A DNA stretch of 64,000 nt from Streptomyces xanthophaeus. GTDB lineage: Bacteria > Actinomycetota > Actinomycetes > Streptomycetales > Streptomycetaceae. The stretch's first letter is position 1, and the number at the start of each line of letters is the position of its first letter. The notes under the pieces are model-generated. The model saw nothing but the letters and a program-made list of their open reading frames with translations, had not been told where the DNA came from and searched no databases. The stretch spans positions 6,582,501 to 6,646,500 of the forward strand of contig NZ_CP076543.1 of NCBI RefSeq assembly GCF_030440515.1, in the 5' to 3' direction. This document shows, piece by piece, positions 1 to 11,047 of this stretch. A program made the position numbers and the translations under genes.

Positions 1-1
1 G

Positions 2-124
2 GCGCACGGCGACAAGCTGATCGACTCCGGATTCCGCTCCGACCGCGCGGCCGAACACGCCGCCTGGGTCGAAGCCATCAATCTCATGAACTCATCCATC
101 ACGACGGAAGGCGCCGAACGATGA
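2..124 (+). CDS. 3' end of the gene upstream of carA (probable PH-domain membrane protein)
   Basis: Only the last 40 codons lie in the window. They read in frame from base 2 to a TGA whose bases overlap the carA ATG (ATGA), so the two genes are translationally coupled. The tail is hydrophilic and contains [15 protein letters not shown]. In Streptomyces this place, between pyrC and carA, is usually taken by a small membrane protein with a PH-like domain. That identification rests on position and tail character only. No catalytic motif is visible in the fragment. Confidence 0.6.
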   Translation, partial: AHGDKLIDSGFRSDRAAEHAAWVEAINLMNSSITTEGAER

Positions 125-1261
125 CGACCTCCACCAGGGGAGCAGCCAAAGCTCCCGCCGTACTCGTCCTGGAGGACGGTCGGATCTTCCGCGGCCGCGC
201 CTACGGCGCTGTGGGGGAGACCTTCGGCGAGGCCGTGTTCTCCACCGGCATGACCGGCTACCAGGAGACCCTCACCGACCCGTCGTACCACCGGCAGGTC
301 GTCGTGATGACCGCCCCGCACGTGGGCAACACGGGCGTCAACGACGAGGACCCCGAGTCCTCCCGCATCTGGGTCGCCGGCTACGTCGTCCGCGACCCCG
401 CCCGCGTCCCCTCCAACTGGCGCTCCCGGCGCTCGCTGGACGAGGAGCTGGTCAAGCAGGGCGTCGTCGGGATCTCCGGCATCGACACCCGCGCCCTGAC
501 CCGCCACCTGCGCGAGCGCGGCGCCATGCGCGTCGGCATCTTCTCGGGCGAGGCCTGGGTCGGCATCCGCGACGAGGCCCTGCTGGCCAAGGTCCAGGCG
601 CAGCCGCAGATGAAGGGCGCGAACCTCTCCGCCGAGGTCGCCACCAAGGAGACGTACGTCGTCCCCGCCATCGGCGAGAAGCGCTTCACCGTCGCGGCCG
701 TCGACCTCGGCATCAAGGGCATGACCCCGCACCGGATGGCCGAACGCGGCATCGAGGTGCACGTGCTGCCCGCCACCGCCACCGTCGAGGACGTCTACGC
801 GGTCGACCCCGACGGCGTGTTCTTCTCCAACGGCCCGGGCGACCCGGCCACCGCCGACGGCCCCGTCGCCGTCATGCAGGGCGTGCTGGAGCGCAAGACC
901 CCGCTCTTCGGCATCTGCTTCGGCAACCAGATCCTGGGCCGCGCGCTCGGCTTCGGCACCTACAAGCTGAAGTACGGCCACCGCGGCATCAACCAGCCGG
1001 TGCAGGACCGCACCACCGGCAAGGTCGAGATCACCGCGCACAACCACGGCTTCGCCGTCGACGCGCCCCTCGACCAGGTCACCGAGACCGCCTACGGCCG
1101 CGCCGAGGTCTCCCACGTCTGCCTGAACGACAACGTCGTCGAAGGCCTCCAGCTGCTCGACCAGCCGGCCTTCAGCGTCCAGTACCACCCCGAGGCGGCC
1201 GCCGGCCCGCACGACGCCGCGTACCTCTTCGACCGCTTCGTATCCCTGATGGAGGCCGAGC

Positions 1262-1269
<8 letters not shown>
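121..1269 (+). CDS. carA: Carbamoyl-phosphate synthase small subunit (glutamine amidotransferase)
   Basis: This subunit hydrolyses glutamine and passes ammonia to CarB for carbamoyl phosphate, the precursor of pyrimidines and arginine. The 382 residues match the usual length. The N-terminal half is the CPSase small-chain domain ([14 protein letters not shown] near residue 45). The C-terminal half is a class I amidotransferase with nucleophile Cys266 in GICFGNQ and His356/Glu358 in YHPE. The ATG overlaps the stop of the upstream gene, and the 3' end overlaps carB by 8 bases, placing it inside a pyrimidine operon. Confidence 0.97.
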
Positions 1270-4570
<3,301 letters not shown>

Positions 4571-4597
4571 CGCAGGCCCGTACAGCCCGGACACGGG

Positions 4598-4633
4598 GAG
4601 GGGGACACCGGTTTCACGACGGGTGTCCCCCTC
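4598..4633 (+). terminator. Hairpin between carB and pyrD
   Basis: A perfect 12-bp stem (4598-4609 with 4622-4633, GAGGGGGACACC and its complement) encloses a 12-base loop. There is no run of T after it. It covers the GTG at 4623 that could otherwise serve as an upstream pyrD start, which supports the ATG at 4662. It may act as a partial terminator or mRNA stabiliser inside the pyr operon. Confidence 0.6.
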
Positions 4634-4661
4634 TTCACGAGCGCAGAGGGATTTTCCGACG

Positions 4662-5771
4662 ATGTACAAAACGTTCTTCAACCTGGTCTTCAAGCGGATG
4701 GACCCGGAGCAGGCCCACTACCTGGCCTTCCGCTGGATCCGCCTCGCCGCCCGCACCCCCGTGCTGCGCACCTTCGTCGCGGCCGCCCTGGCCCCGCGCT
4801 ACGAGGAGCTCCGCACCGAGGCCCTCGGCCTGCGCATGCACGGCCCCTTCGGCCTCGCCGCGGGCTTCGACAAGAACGCCGTCGCCATCGACGGCATGTC
4901 GATGCTCGGCTTCGACCACATCGAGATCGGCACGGTCACGGCCGAGCCGCAGCCCGGCAACCCGAAGAAGCGGCTCTTCCGCCTCGTGGCGGACCGCGCG
5001 CTGATCAACCGCATGGGCTTCAACAACGAGGGCTCGGCGGCCGTGGCGGCCCGCCTGGCGGCCCGTGAGGCCGTCTTCAGGACCGTCGTCGGCGTCAACA
5101 TCGGCAAGACGAAGGTCGTGCCCGAGGAGGAGGCCGTGGGGGACTACGTCGCCTCCACCGAGCGCCTCGCCCGGCACGCCGACTACCTCGTGGTGAACGT
5201 CTCCTCGCCGAACACCCCGGGCCTGCGCAACCTCCAGGCCACCGAGTCGCTGCGCCCGCTGCTGACGGCCGTGCGCGAGGCCGCCGACCGCACGGTGACC
5301 GACCGCCGGGTGCCGCTGCTCGTCAAGATCGCCCCCGACCTCGCGGACGAGGACGTGGACGCGGTCGCGGACCTGGCCCTGGAGCTGGGCCTGGACGGCA
5401 TCATCGCGACGAACACCACCATCGCCCGCGAGGGGCTGGGCCTGAAGTCCTCCCCGTCTCTGGTGAAGGAGACCGGCGGGCTCTCCGGCGCCCCGGTCAA
5501 GGAGCGCTCGCTGGAGGTCCTGCGCCGCCTGTACGCCCGCGTGGGGGACCGCCTGGTCCTGGTCGGGGTCGGCGGCATCGAGAACGCCGAGGACGCCTGG
5601 CAGCGGATCCTGGCCGGCGCCACGCTGATCCAGGGCTACAGCGCCTTCATCTACGAGGGCCCCTTCTACGCCCGCGCCATCCACAAGGGCCTCGCCGCGC
5701 GCCTGGCCAACAGCCCGTACGCGACGCTCGCCGAAGCGGTGGGCGCCGAGACCCGAAAGGCCACCCAGTGA
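4662..5771 (+). CDS. pyrD: Dihydroorotate dehydrogenase, class 2 (quinone)
   Basis: It oxidises dihydroorotate to orotate with FMN and passes electrons to membrane quinone. From the ATG at 4662 (AGAGGG about 10 bases upstream) the protein has 369 residues. It begins with the amphipathic membrane-binding region [20 protein letters not shown]. Family motifs follow: [18 protein letters not shown], the catalytic-serine segment [15 protein letters not shown] and the FMN-phosphate region [13 protein letters not shown]. An in-frame GTG at 4623 is rejected because it lies in a hairpin and adds 13 unconserved residues. The stop overlaps the pyrF GTG. Confidence 0.95.
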   Translation: MYKTFFNLVFKRMDPEQAHYLAFRWIRLAARTPVLRTFVAAALAPRYEELRTEALGLRMHGPFGLAAGFDKNAVAIDGMSMLGFDHIEIGTVTAEPQPGNPKKRLFRLVADRALINRMGFNNEGSAAVAARLAAREAVFRTVVGVNIGKTKVVPEEEAVGDYVASTERLARHADYLVVNVSSPNTPGLRNLQATESLRPLLTAVREAADRTVTDRRVPLLVKIAPDLADEDVDAVADLALELGLDGIIATNTTIAREGLGLKSSPSLVKETGGLSGAPVKERSLEVLRRLYARVGDRLVLVGVGGIENAEDAWQRILAGATLIQGYSAFIYEGPFYARAIHKGLAARLANSPYATLAEAVGAETRKATQ

Positions 5772-6607
5772 CTGTGACCCCGTTCGGCACCCGCCTGCGC
5801 GCGGCCATGGACTCCCGGGGCCCGCTGTGCGTCGGCATCGACCCGCACGCCGCCCTGCTGGCGCAGTGGGGCCTGCAGGACGACATCGCGGGCCTGGAGC
5901 GGTTCTCCCGTACGGTCGTCGAGGCGCTCGCCGAGTCGGTGGCGGTCTTCAAGCCCCAGGCGGCCTTCTTCGAGCGGTTCGGCTCGAAGGGCGTGGCCGT
6001 CCTGGAACGGGCCGTCGCGGACGCCCGGGCGGCCGGGACGCTGGTCGTCATGGACGCTAAGCGCGGGGACATCGGCTCGACCATGGCGGCGTACGCCTCG
6101 GCCTTCCTGGACCCGGCCTCGCCGCTGTTCTCGGACGCGCTGACGGTCTCCCCCTACCTGGGCTACGGCTCGCTGAAGCCGGCCGTCGACCTGGCCCGGG
6201 AGTCGGGCGCGGGCCTGTTCGTCCTGGCACTGACCTCGAACCCGGAGGGCGCCGAGGTCCAGCGGGCGGTCCGCGAGGACGGCCGGACGATCGGCGCGAC
6301 GATGCTGGCGCACCTGGCGGCGGAGAACGCGGACGCCGCCCCCATGGGCTCCTTCGGCGCAGTGGTCGGTGCCACGCTGGGCGATCTGTCCTCCTTCGAC
6401 CTGGACATCAACGGGCCGCTGCTGGCCCCCGGCATCGGCGCGCAGGGCGCGACGGCGGCGGACCTGCCGGGTGTCTTCGGCAAGGCCGTGCGCAACGTGG
6501 TCCCGAACGTGTCGCGGGGGGTCCTGAAGCACGGTCCGGACGTGAGCGCCCTGCGCGACGCGGCGCGGCGCTTCGCCGACGAGATCCACGAGGCCGTCAC
6601 CGCGTAA
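5768..6607 (+). CDS. pyrF: Orotidine-5'-phosphate decarboxylase
   Basis: It decarboxylates OMP to UMP, the last step of de novo pyrimidine synthesis. The 279-residue TIM-barrel protein is of the longer 'type 2' form common in actinobacteria. The active-site motif VMDAKRGDIGSTMAAYA lies near residue 95 and KPQAAFFERFG near residue 60. The GTG start overlaps the pyrD stop (GTGA). It is the last gene of the operon and is followed by a strong terminator. Confidence 0.96.
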   Translation: MTVTPFGTRLRAAMDSRGPLCVGIDPHAALLAQWGLQDDIAGLERFSRTVVEALAESVAVFKPQAAFFERFGSKGVAVLERAVADARAAGTLVVMDAKRGDIGSTMAAYASAFLDPASPLFSDALTVSPYLGYGSLKPAVDLARESGAGLFVLALTSNPEGAEVQRAVREDGRTIGATMLAHLAAENADAAPMGSFGAVVGATLGDLSSFDLDINGPLLAPGIGAQGATAADLPGVFGKAVRNVVPNVSRGVLKHGPDVSALRDAARRFADEIHEAVTA

Positions 6608-6620
6608 TCGCCTCACCCGG

Positions 6621-6652
6621 GAGGCCCTGCCGCACCTCCGCGGCAGGGCCTC
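6621..6652 (+). terminator. Terminator after pyrF
   Basis: A perfect 13-bp stem (6621-6633 with 6640-6652) with a 6-base loop, followed by a short T-containing stretch (TCGCATTTCTT). It ends the carA-pyrF transcript. Confidence 0.8.
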
Positions 6653-6911
6653 TCGCATTTCTTGGCGAAACTCGAACGCTCTTCATCGGACAAAACCGGG
6701 GTATTTTGTCCGTGATGTACGGTTCAGTGGAGGCTGACCAGGACTTTTCGTCCGTTCTCGCTGACTGGAGCGTTGTTGGCCGCTAGTCTCCGACCAGAGT
6801 GAACGTGCAGCGAACGCGTTTCGATCGCTGTTCGGGAGCTCGCCAGGTGTGGTGCCTTCGGGCTGCCCACCGGTCCGTATCCGACAGTTCGACATCCGAG
6901 GTGACGTAGGC

Positions 6912-7235
6912 GTGGCTCTTCCGCCCCTTACCCCTGAACAGCGCGCAGCCGCGCTCGAAAAGGCCGCCGCGGCTCGCCGGGAGCGGGCCGAGGTCAAGAA
7001 TCGACTCAAGCACTCCGGTGCCTCGCTCCAAGAGGTCATCAAGACGGGCCAGGAGAACGACGTCATCGGCAAGATGAAGGTCTCCGCCCTGCTGGAGTCT
7101 CTGCCTGGCGTGGGCAAGGTGCGCGCCAAGCAGATCATGGAGCGTCTCGGCATCTCCGAGTCCCGGCGTGTCCGAGGTCTCGGTTCCAACCAGATCGCCT
7201 CTCTGGAGCGCGAGTTCGGCAGCACCGGCGCCTGA
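6912..7235 (+). CDS. mihF: Actinobacterial integration host factor (sIHF/mIHF)
   Basis: A small basic nucleoid-associated protein. In Streptomyces it affects topology, sporulation septation and antibiotic production (family knowledge). The GTG at 6912 gives 107 residues starting [17 protein letters not shown], the usual start and length, with a long N-terminal helix. A helix-two-turns-helix core follows ([21 protein letters not shown] near residue 60). A longer reading from 6849 exists but adds an unconserved segment. The gene lies just upstream of gmk, as in other actinomycetes. Confidence 0.95.
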   Translation: MALPPLTPEQRAAALEKAAAARRERAEVKNRLKHSGASLQEVIKTGQENDVIGKMKVSALLESLPGVGKVRAKQIMERLGISESRRVRGLGSNQIASLEREFGSTGA

Positions 7236-7284
7236 GGCGTCGCCTGAAGTTCTCCCGGCGTTCTCAGGCAGTCCCGAGAACCTG

Positions 7285-7290
7285 GATAAT
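7285..7290 (+). promoter_or_regulatory. Candidate -10 element for gmk
   Basis: GATAAT ends 6 bases before the gmk ATG, so transcription would begin at or next to the start codon and give a leaderless mRNA. No convincing -35 or Shine-Dalgarno sequence is visible. This is inference from spacing only. Confidence 0.35.
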
Positions 7291-7296
7291 CGCTCT

Positions 7297-7860
7297 ATGG
7301 CAGCAGAGGTTCGTCCGCGGCTGACCGTGCTCTCCGGCCCCTCAGGGGTCGGCAAGAGCACGGTCGTCGCGCATATGCGCAAGGTTCACCCCGAGGTATG
7401 GCTCTCGGTGTCGGCCACCACCCGCAAGCCGCGGCCCGGTGAGCGACACGGAGTCCACTACTTCTTCGTCAATGACGACGAGTTCGACAAGCTGATCGCC
7501 AACGGCGAGCTGCTGGAGTGGGCCGAGTTCGCGGGCAACCGCTACGGCACCCCCCGCGGCGCGGTGCTGGAACGCCTGGACAACGGCGAGCCGGTACTGC
7601 TGGAGATCGATCTCCAGGGCGCACGGCTCGTCCGCGAGTCCAAGCCCGACGCCCAGCTGGTCTTCCTGGCCCCGCCGAGCTGGGACGAACTGGTCCGCCG
7701 GCTGACCGGCCGGGGCACCGAATCGGCGGAGGTCATCGAGCGCCGGCTCGCCGCCGCCAAGATCGAACTCGCTGCCGAATCCGAGTTCGACACCACCCTG
7801 GTCAACACCTCCGTCGAGGACGTGGCCCGTGAGCTGCTAGCCTTGATGGCAGTTGTCTGA
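7297..7860 (+). CDS. gmk: Guanylate kinase
   Basis: It phosphorylates GMP and dGMP with ATP, linking purine synthesis to GTP and to (p)ppGpp metabolism. The ATG at 7297 gives 187 residues with the P-loop [10 protein letters not shown] at residues 13-22. The GMP-binding region follows: [21 protein letters not shown] near 40-60 and [13 protein letters not shown] near 72-84. The open frame continues upstream to 7168 inside mihF, but those codons precede the conserved start. There is no clear ribosome site, and the -10-like hexamer just upstream suggests a leaderless message. Confidence 0.95.
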   Translation: MAAEVRPRLTVLSGPSGVGKSTVVAHMRKVHPEVWLSVSATTRKPRPGERHGVHYFFVNDDEFDKLIANGELLEWAEFAGNRYGTPRGAVLERLDNGEPVLLEIDLQGARLVRESKPDAQLVFLAPPSWDELVRRLTGRGTESAEVIERRLAAAKIELAAESEFDTTLVNTSVEDVARELLALMAVV

Positions 7861-7865
7861 TCGTT

Positions 7866-7887
7866 GATCGATGTTTTTCATTCGATC
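7866..7887 (+). other. Small AT-rich hairpin upstream of rpoZ
   Basis: GATCGATG (7866-7873), a T5 loop and CATTCGATC (7879-7887) form an 8-bp stem with one bulged T. It stands out as AT-rich in the 73-bp gmk-rpoZ gap. It may be a weak terminator or part of the rpoZ leader. Confidence 0.3.
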
Positions 7888-7933
7888 GATTCCAGGGCGG
7901 CCCCATCTTTCACCCATCTTCGGAAGGTAGAGC

Positions 7934-8206
7934 GTGTCCTCTTCCATCACTGCGCCCGAGGGCATCATCAACCCGCCGATCGACGAGCTGCTCGAGGCCA
8001 CTGACTCGAAGTACAGCCTCGTGATCTACGCGGCCAAGCGTGCGCGTCAGATCAACGCGTACTACTCGCAGCTCGGTGAGGGCCTGCTCGAGTACGTCGG
8101 CCCGCTGGTGGACACCCACGTCCACGAGAAGCCGCTTTCGATCGCGCTGCGCGAGATCAACGCGGGTCTGCTGACCTCCGAGGCCATCGAGGCCCCGGCC
8201 CAGTAA
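7934..8206 (+). CDS. rpoZ: DNA-directed RNA polymerase omega subunit
   Basis: The omega subunit helps assemble and stabilise RNA polymerase through the beta' subunit. The 90 residues are normal for Streptomyces. The conserved core is [26 protein letters not shown] near residues 17-42, followed by [13 protein letters not shown]. The GTG start at 7934 has GGAAGG 5-10 bases upstream. A 17-bp hairpin follows the stop. Confidence 0.96.
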   Translation: MSSSITAPEGIINPPIDELLEATDSKYSLVIYAAKRARQINAYYSQLGEGLLEYVGPLVDTHVHEKPLSIALREINAGLLTSEAIEAPAQ

Positions 8207-8223
8207 GGCACCAGAAGTCCTTT

Positions 8224-8262
8224 CACCGCAGGCCCGGCAGAACATCTGCCGGGCCTGTGGTG
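8224..8262 (+). terminator. Terminator after rpoZ
   Basis: A 17-bp stem (8224-8240 with 8246-8262, one G-T pair) and a 5-base loop AACAT. The core GGCCCGGCA is perfectly paired. It separates rpoZ from coaBC. Confidence 0.75.
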
Positions 8263-8324
8263 TGTCATGGGTGGGTACGACGACGATCAGAGCCGAACGC
8301 GTCGCAGCCGTCGAAGGGAAGTAC

Positions 8325-9527
8325 GTGGTGGACAAGCCGAAGGTCGTACTGGGAGTCAGCGGCGGGATCGCCGCCTACAAGGCGTGCGAGCTGCTGCGCC
8401 GGCTGACCGAGTCCGGCCACGACGTGCGGGTGGTGCCCACCGCGGCCTCCCTGAACTTCGTGGGGGAGGCCACCTGGTCCGCCCTCTCCGGGAACCCGGC
8501 CTCCACCGAGGTCTGGGAATCCGTCCACGAGGTGCCCCACGTGCGCATCGGGCAGTCCGCCGAACTCGTCGTCGTCGCCCCCGCCACGGCCGACATGCTG
8601 GCCAAGGCCGCCCACGGGCTCGCCGACGACCTGCTCACGAACACCCTGCTCACCGCCCGCTGCCCGGTGGTCTTCGCCCCGGCCATGCACACCGAGATGT
8701 GGGAGCACCCCGCCACCCAGGAGAACGTGGCCACGCTGCGCCGGCGCGGCGCCCTCGTCATCGAGCCCGCCGTCGGCCGGCTGACCGGCAAGGACACCGG
8801 CAAGGGGCGGCTGCCCGACCCCGAGGAGATCTTCGAGGTCTGCCGGCGTGTGCTGGCCCGCGGGGTGGCCGAGCCCGACCTCGCCGGGCGGCACGTGGTG
8901 ATCAGCGCCGGCGGCACGCGGGAGCCGCTGGACCCGGTCCGTTTCCTCGGCAACCGCTCCTCCGGCAAGCAGGGGTACGCCCTCGCCCGTACCGCCGTCG
9001 CCCGCGGCGCCCGGGTCACCCTGGTGTCGGCCAACTCCGCGCTGGCCGACCCGGCCGGGGTGGACGTCGTACGCGTGGGGACGGCCGTGCAGCTGCGGGA
9101 GGCCGTGCTCAAGGCCGCCGCGGACGCCGACGCCGTGGTGATGGCAGCGGCCGTGGCCGACTTCCGGCCCGCCGAATACGCGGGCGGGAAGATCAAGAAG
9201 AAGGACGGGCAGGACCCGGCACCGGTGGCGCTCGTAAGGAATCCGGACGTTCTCGCCGAGATCTCGGCCGATCGTGCCAGGGCCGGTCAGGTGATCGTCG
9301 GATTCGCCGCCGAGACCGACGACGTCCTCGCGAACGGCCGCGCCAAGCTCGCCCGGAAGGGCTGTGATCTTCTCGTCGTGAACGAGGTCGGAGAGGCCCG
9401 AACCTTTGGTTCTGAGGAGAATGAAGCGGTCATCCTGGCCTCCGATGGCTCTGAGACGCAGGTGCCCAATGGTCCGAAGGAGGCTCTGGCCGAGGTGATT
9501 TGGGACCAGGTGGCAGTGCGGCTCTAG
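8325..9527 (+). CDS. coaBC: Bifunctional phosphopantothenoylcysteine decarboxylase / phosphopantothenate-cysteine ligase
   Basis: This enzyme carries out two coenzyme A steps. CoaB couples cysteine to 4'-phosphopantothenate and CoaC decarboxylates the product with FMN. The N-terminal flavoprotein domain shows VLGVSGGIAAYKACELLRRL and FAPAMHTEMWEHP. The CoaB domain begins near residue 185 with ISAGGTREPLDPVRFLGN and NRSSGKQG and carries the KIKKKD lysine segment. I chose the GTG at 8325 (GAAGGG just upstream, 400 residues starting MVDKPKVV). GTG 8328 is nearly equivalent, and 8262 would add 21 unconserved residues. Confidence 0.94.
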   Translation: MVDKPKVVLGVSGGIAAYKACELLRRLTESGHDVRVVPTAASLNFVGEATWSALSGNPASTEVWESVHEVPHVRIGQSAELVVVAPATADMLAKAAHGLADDLLTNTLLTARCPVVFAPAMHTEMWEHPATQENVATLRRRGALVIEPAVGRLTGKDTGKGRLPDPEEIFEVCRRVLARGVAEPDLAGRHVVISAGGTREPLDPVRFLGNRSSGKQGYALARTAVARGARVTLVSANSALADPAGVDVVRVGTAVQLREAVLKAAADADAVVMAAAVADFRPAEYAGGKIKKKDGQDPAPVALVRNPDVLAEISADRARAGQVIVGFAAETDDVLANGRAKLARKGCDLLVVNEVGEARTFGSEENEAVILASDGSETQVPNGPKEALAEVIWDQVAVRL

Positions 9528-9648
9528 TCGCGACGCGCCTGGGCCGTTTCCCTTCTCCAGGTCACTTCCGTGGGTAAGAATGGGAGTGCCGCAGGTCACA
9601 CGGCTCCCATAAGGCGAGACGGGTGGCCCAGGAAACGGTGGCGACCGA

Positions 9649-9695
9649 TAAACTGCATCCGGAACGTGATCGGGCGCAGCCCCCGATGTGGTTCC
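9649..9695 (+). promoter_or_regulatory. Candidate metK promoter -10 and 5' leader hairpin
   Basis: TAAACT at 9649-9654 resembles a -10 element. About seven bases later the sequence folds: GGAAC (9661-9665) pairs with GTTCC (9691-9695) and ATCGGG (9669-9674) with CCCGAT (9682-9687), separated by a symmetric 3x3 internal loop. It does not match a SAM riboswitch class I know. Function is unproven. Confidence 0.35.
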
Positions 9696-9738
9696 GCCAA
9701 ATGATCAGCCAGCAGCCGCTGCAACCCCAGGGAGCGTT

Positions 9739-10947
9739 GTGTCCCGTCGTCTGTTCACCTCGGAGTCCGTCACCGAGGGCCACCCCGACAAGATCGCTGA
9801 CCAGATCAGCGACACGATCCTCGACGCGCTCCTCACCGAGGACCCGACCTCGCGCGTCGCCGTGGAGACCTTGATCACCACGGGTCTCGTGCACATCGCG
9901 GGAGAGGTGACGACGAAGGCCTACGCGCCGATCGCGCAGCTCGTCCGGGACAAGATCCTCGAGATCGGCTACGACTCCTCCAAGAAGGGCTTCGACGGCG
10001 CCTCCTGCGGCGTGTCGGTGTCCATCGGCGCCCAGTCCCCGGACATCGCGCAGGGCGTCGACACCGCCTACGAGAAGCGCGTCGAGGGCGACGAGGACGA
10101 GCTCGACAAGCAGGGCGCCGGCGACCAGGGCCTGATGTTCGGCTACGCCTGCGACGAGACCCCCGAGCTCATGCCGCTGCCGATCCACATCGCGCACCGG
10201 CTGTCCCGCCGCCTCTCCGAGGTCCGCAAGAACGGGACCATCCCGTACCTGCGCCCCGACGGCAAGACCCAGGTCACCATCGAGTACGACGGCGACAAGG
10301 CCGTGCGCCTGGACACCGTCGTGGTCTCCTCGCAGCACGCCTCGGACATCGACCTCGACTCGCTGCTCGCTCCCGACATCCGCGAGTTCGTCGTCGAGCA
10401 CGTCCTGGCCCAGCTCGTCGAGGACGGCATCAAGCTCGACACCGAGGGCTACCGCCTCCTGGTGAACCCGACCGGCCGCTTCGAGATCGGCGGCCCGATG
10501 GGCGACGCCGGCCTCACCGGCCGCAAGATCATCATCGACACCTACGGCGGCATGGCCCGCCACGGTGGCGGCGCCTTCTCCGGCAAGGACCCGTCGAAGG
10601 TCGACCGTTCCGCCGCCTACGCCATGCGCTGGGTCGCCAAGAACGTGGTCGCCGCCGGTCTCGCCTCGCGCTGCGAGGTGCAGGTCGCGTACGCCATCGG
10701 CAAGGCCGAGCCCGTCGGTCTCTTCGTCGAGACCTTCGGCACCGCCAAGGTGGAGGTCCAGAAGATCGAGGACGCGATCGGCGAGGTCTTCGACCTGCGC
10801 CCGGCCGCGATCATCCGCGACCTGGACCTGCTGCGCCCGATCTACGCCCAGACCGCCGCGTACGGCCACTTCGGCCGTGAGCTGCCGGACTTCACCTGGG
10901 AGCGCACCGACCGCGTGGACGCCCTGCGTACGGCCGCCGGCCTGTAG
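9739..10947 (+). CDS. metK: S-adenosylmethionine synthetase
   Basis: It makes SAM from methionine and ATP. SAM feeds methylation and, in Streptomyces, also influences antibiotic production. The GTG at 9739 with CAGGGA upstream gives 402 residues beginning [17 protein letters not shown]. The family hexapeptide region [12 protein letters not shown] (near residue 120) and the phosphate-binding loop [19 protein letters not shown] (near 275) are intact. The longer frame from 9688 covers the structured leader and is unlikely to be translated. A perfect palindrome terminates it. Confidence 0.97.
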   Translation: MSRRLFTSESVTEGHPDKIADQISDTILDALLTEDPTSRVAVETLITTGLVHIAGEVTTKAYAPIAQLVRDKILEIGYDSSKKGFDGASCGVSVSIGAQSPDIAQGVDTAYEKRVEGDEDELDKQGAGDQGLMFGYACDETPELMPLPIHIAHRLSRRLSEVRKNGTIPYLRPDGKTQVTIEYDGDKAVRLDTVVVSSQHASDIDLDSLLAPDIREFVVEHVLAQLVEDGIKLDTEGYRLLVNPTGRFEIGGPMGDAGLTGRKIIIDTYGGMARHGGGAFSGKDPSKVDRSAAYAMRWVAKNVVAAGLASRCEVQVAYAIGKAEPVGLFVETFGTAKVEVQKIEDAIGEVFDLRPAAIIRDLDLLRPIYAQTAAYGHFGRELPDFTWERTDRVDALRTAAGL

Positions 10948-10971
10948 GCACACCCCGCCGCACTGCGGACA

Positions 10972-11007
10972 CGTACGGCCCCGGACCAGCTGGTCCGGGG
11001 CCGTACG
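10972..11007 (+). terminator. Perfect palindromic hairpin after metK
   Basis: Bases 10972-11007 form an uninterrupted 36-nt palindrome centred on CCAGCTGG (18 bp per arm, no real loop). It would fold as a very stable hairpin between metK and priA. No T-run follows, which is common for high-GC actinobacterial terminators. Confidence 0.75.
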
Positions 11008-11047
11008 CATGCCGTGCCTGTCAGTGGACTTTGGTAAGAATGCTGAT

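Noticed and set aside
9528..9738. SAM riboswitch in front of metK
   Set aside because: The hairpin does not match the conserved core of the SAM riboswitch classes I know, so only a structured leader is reported.
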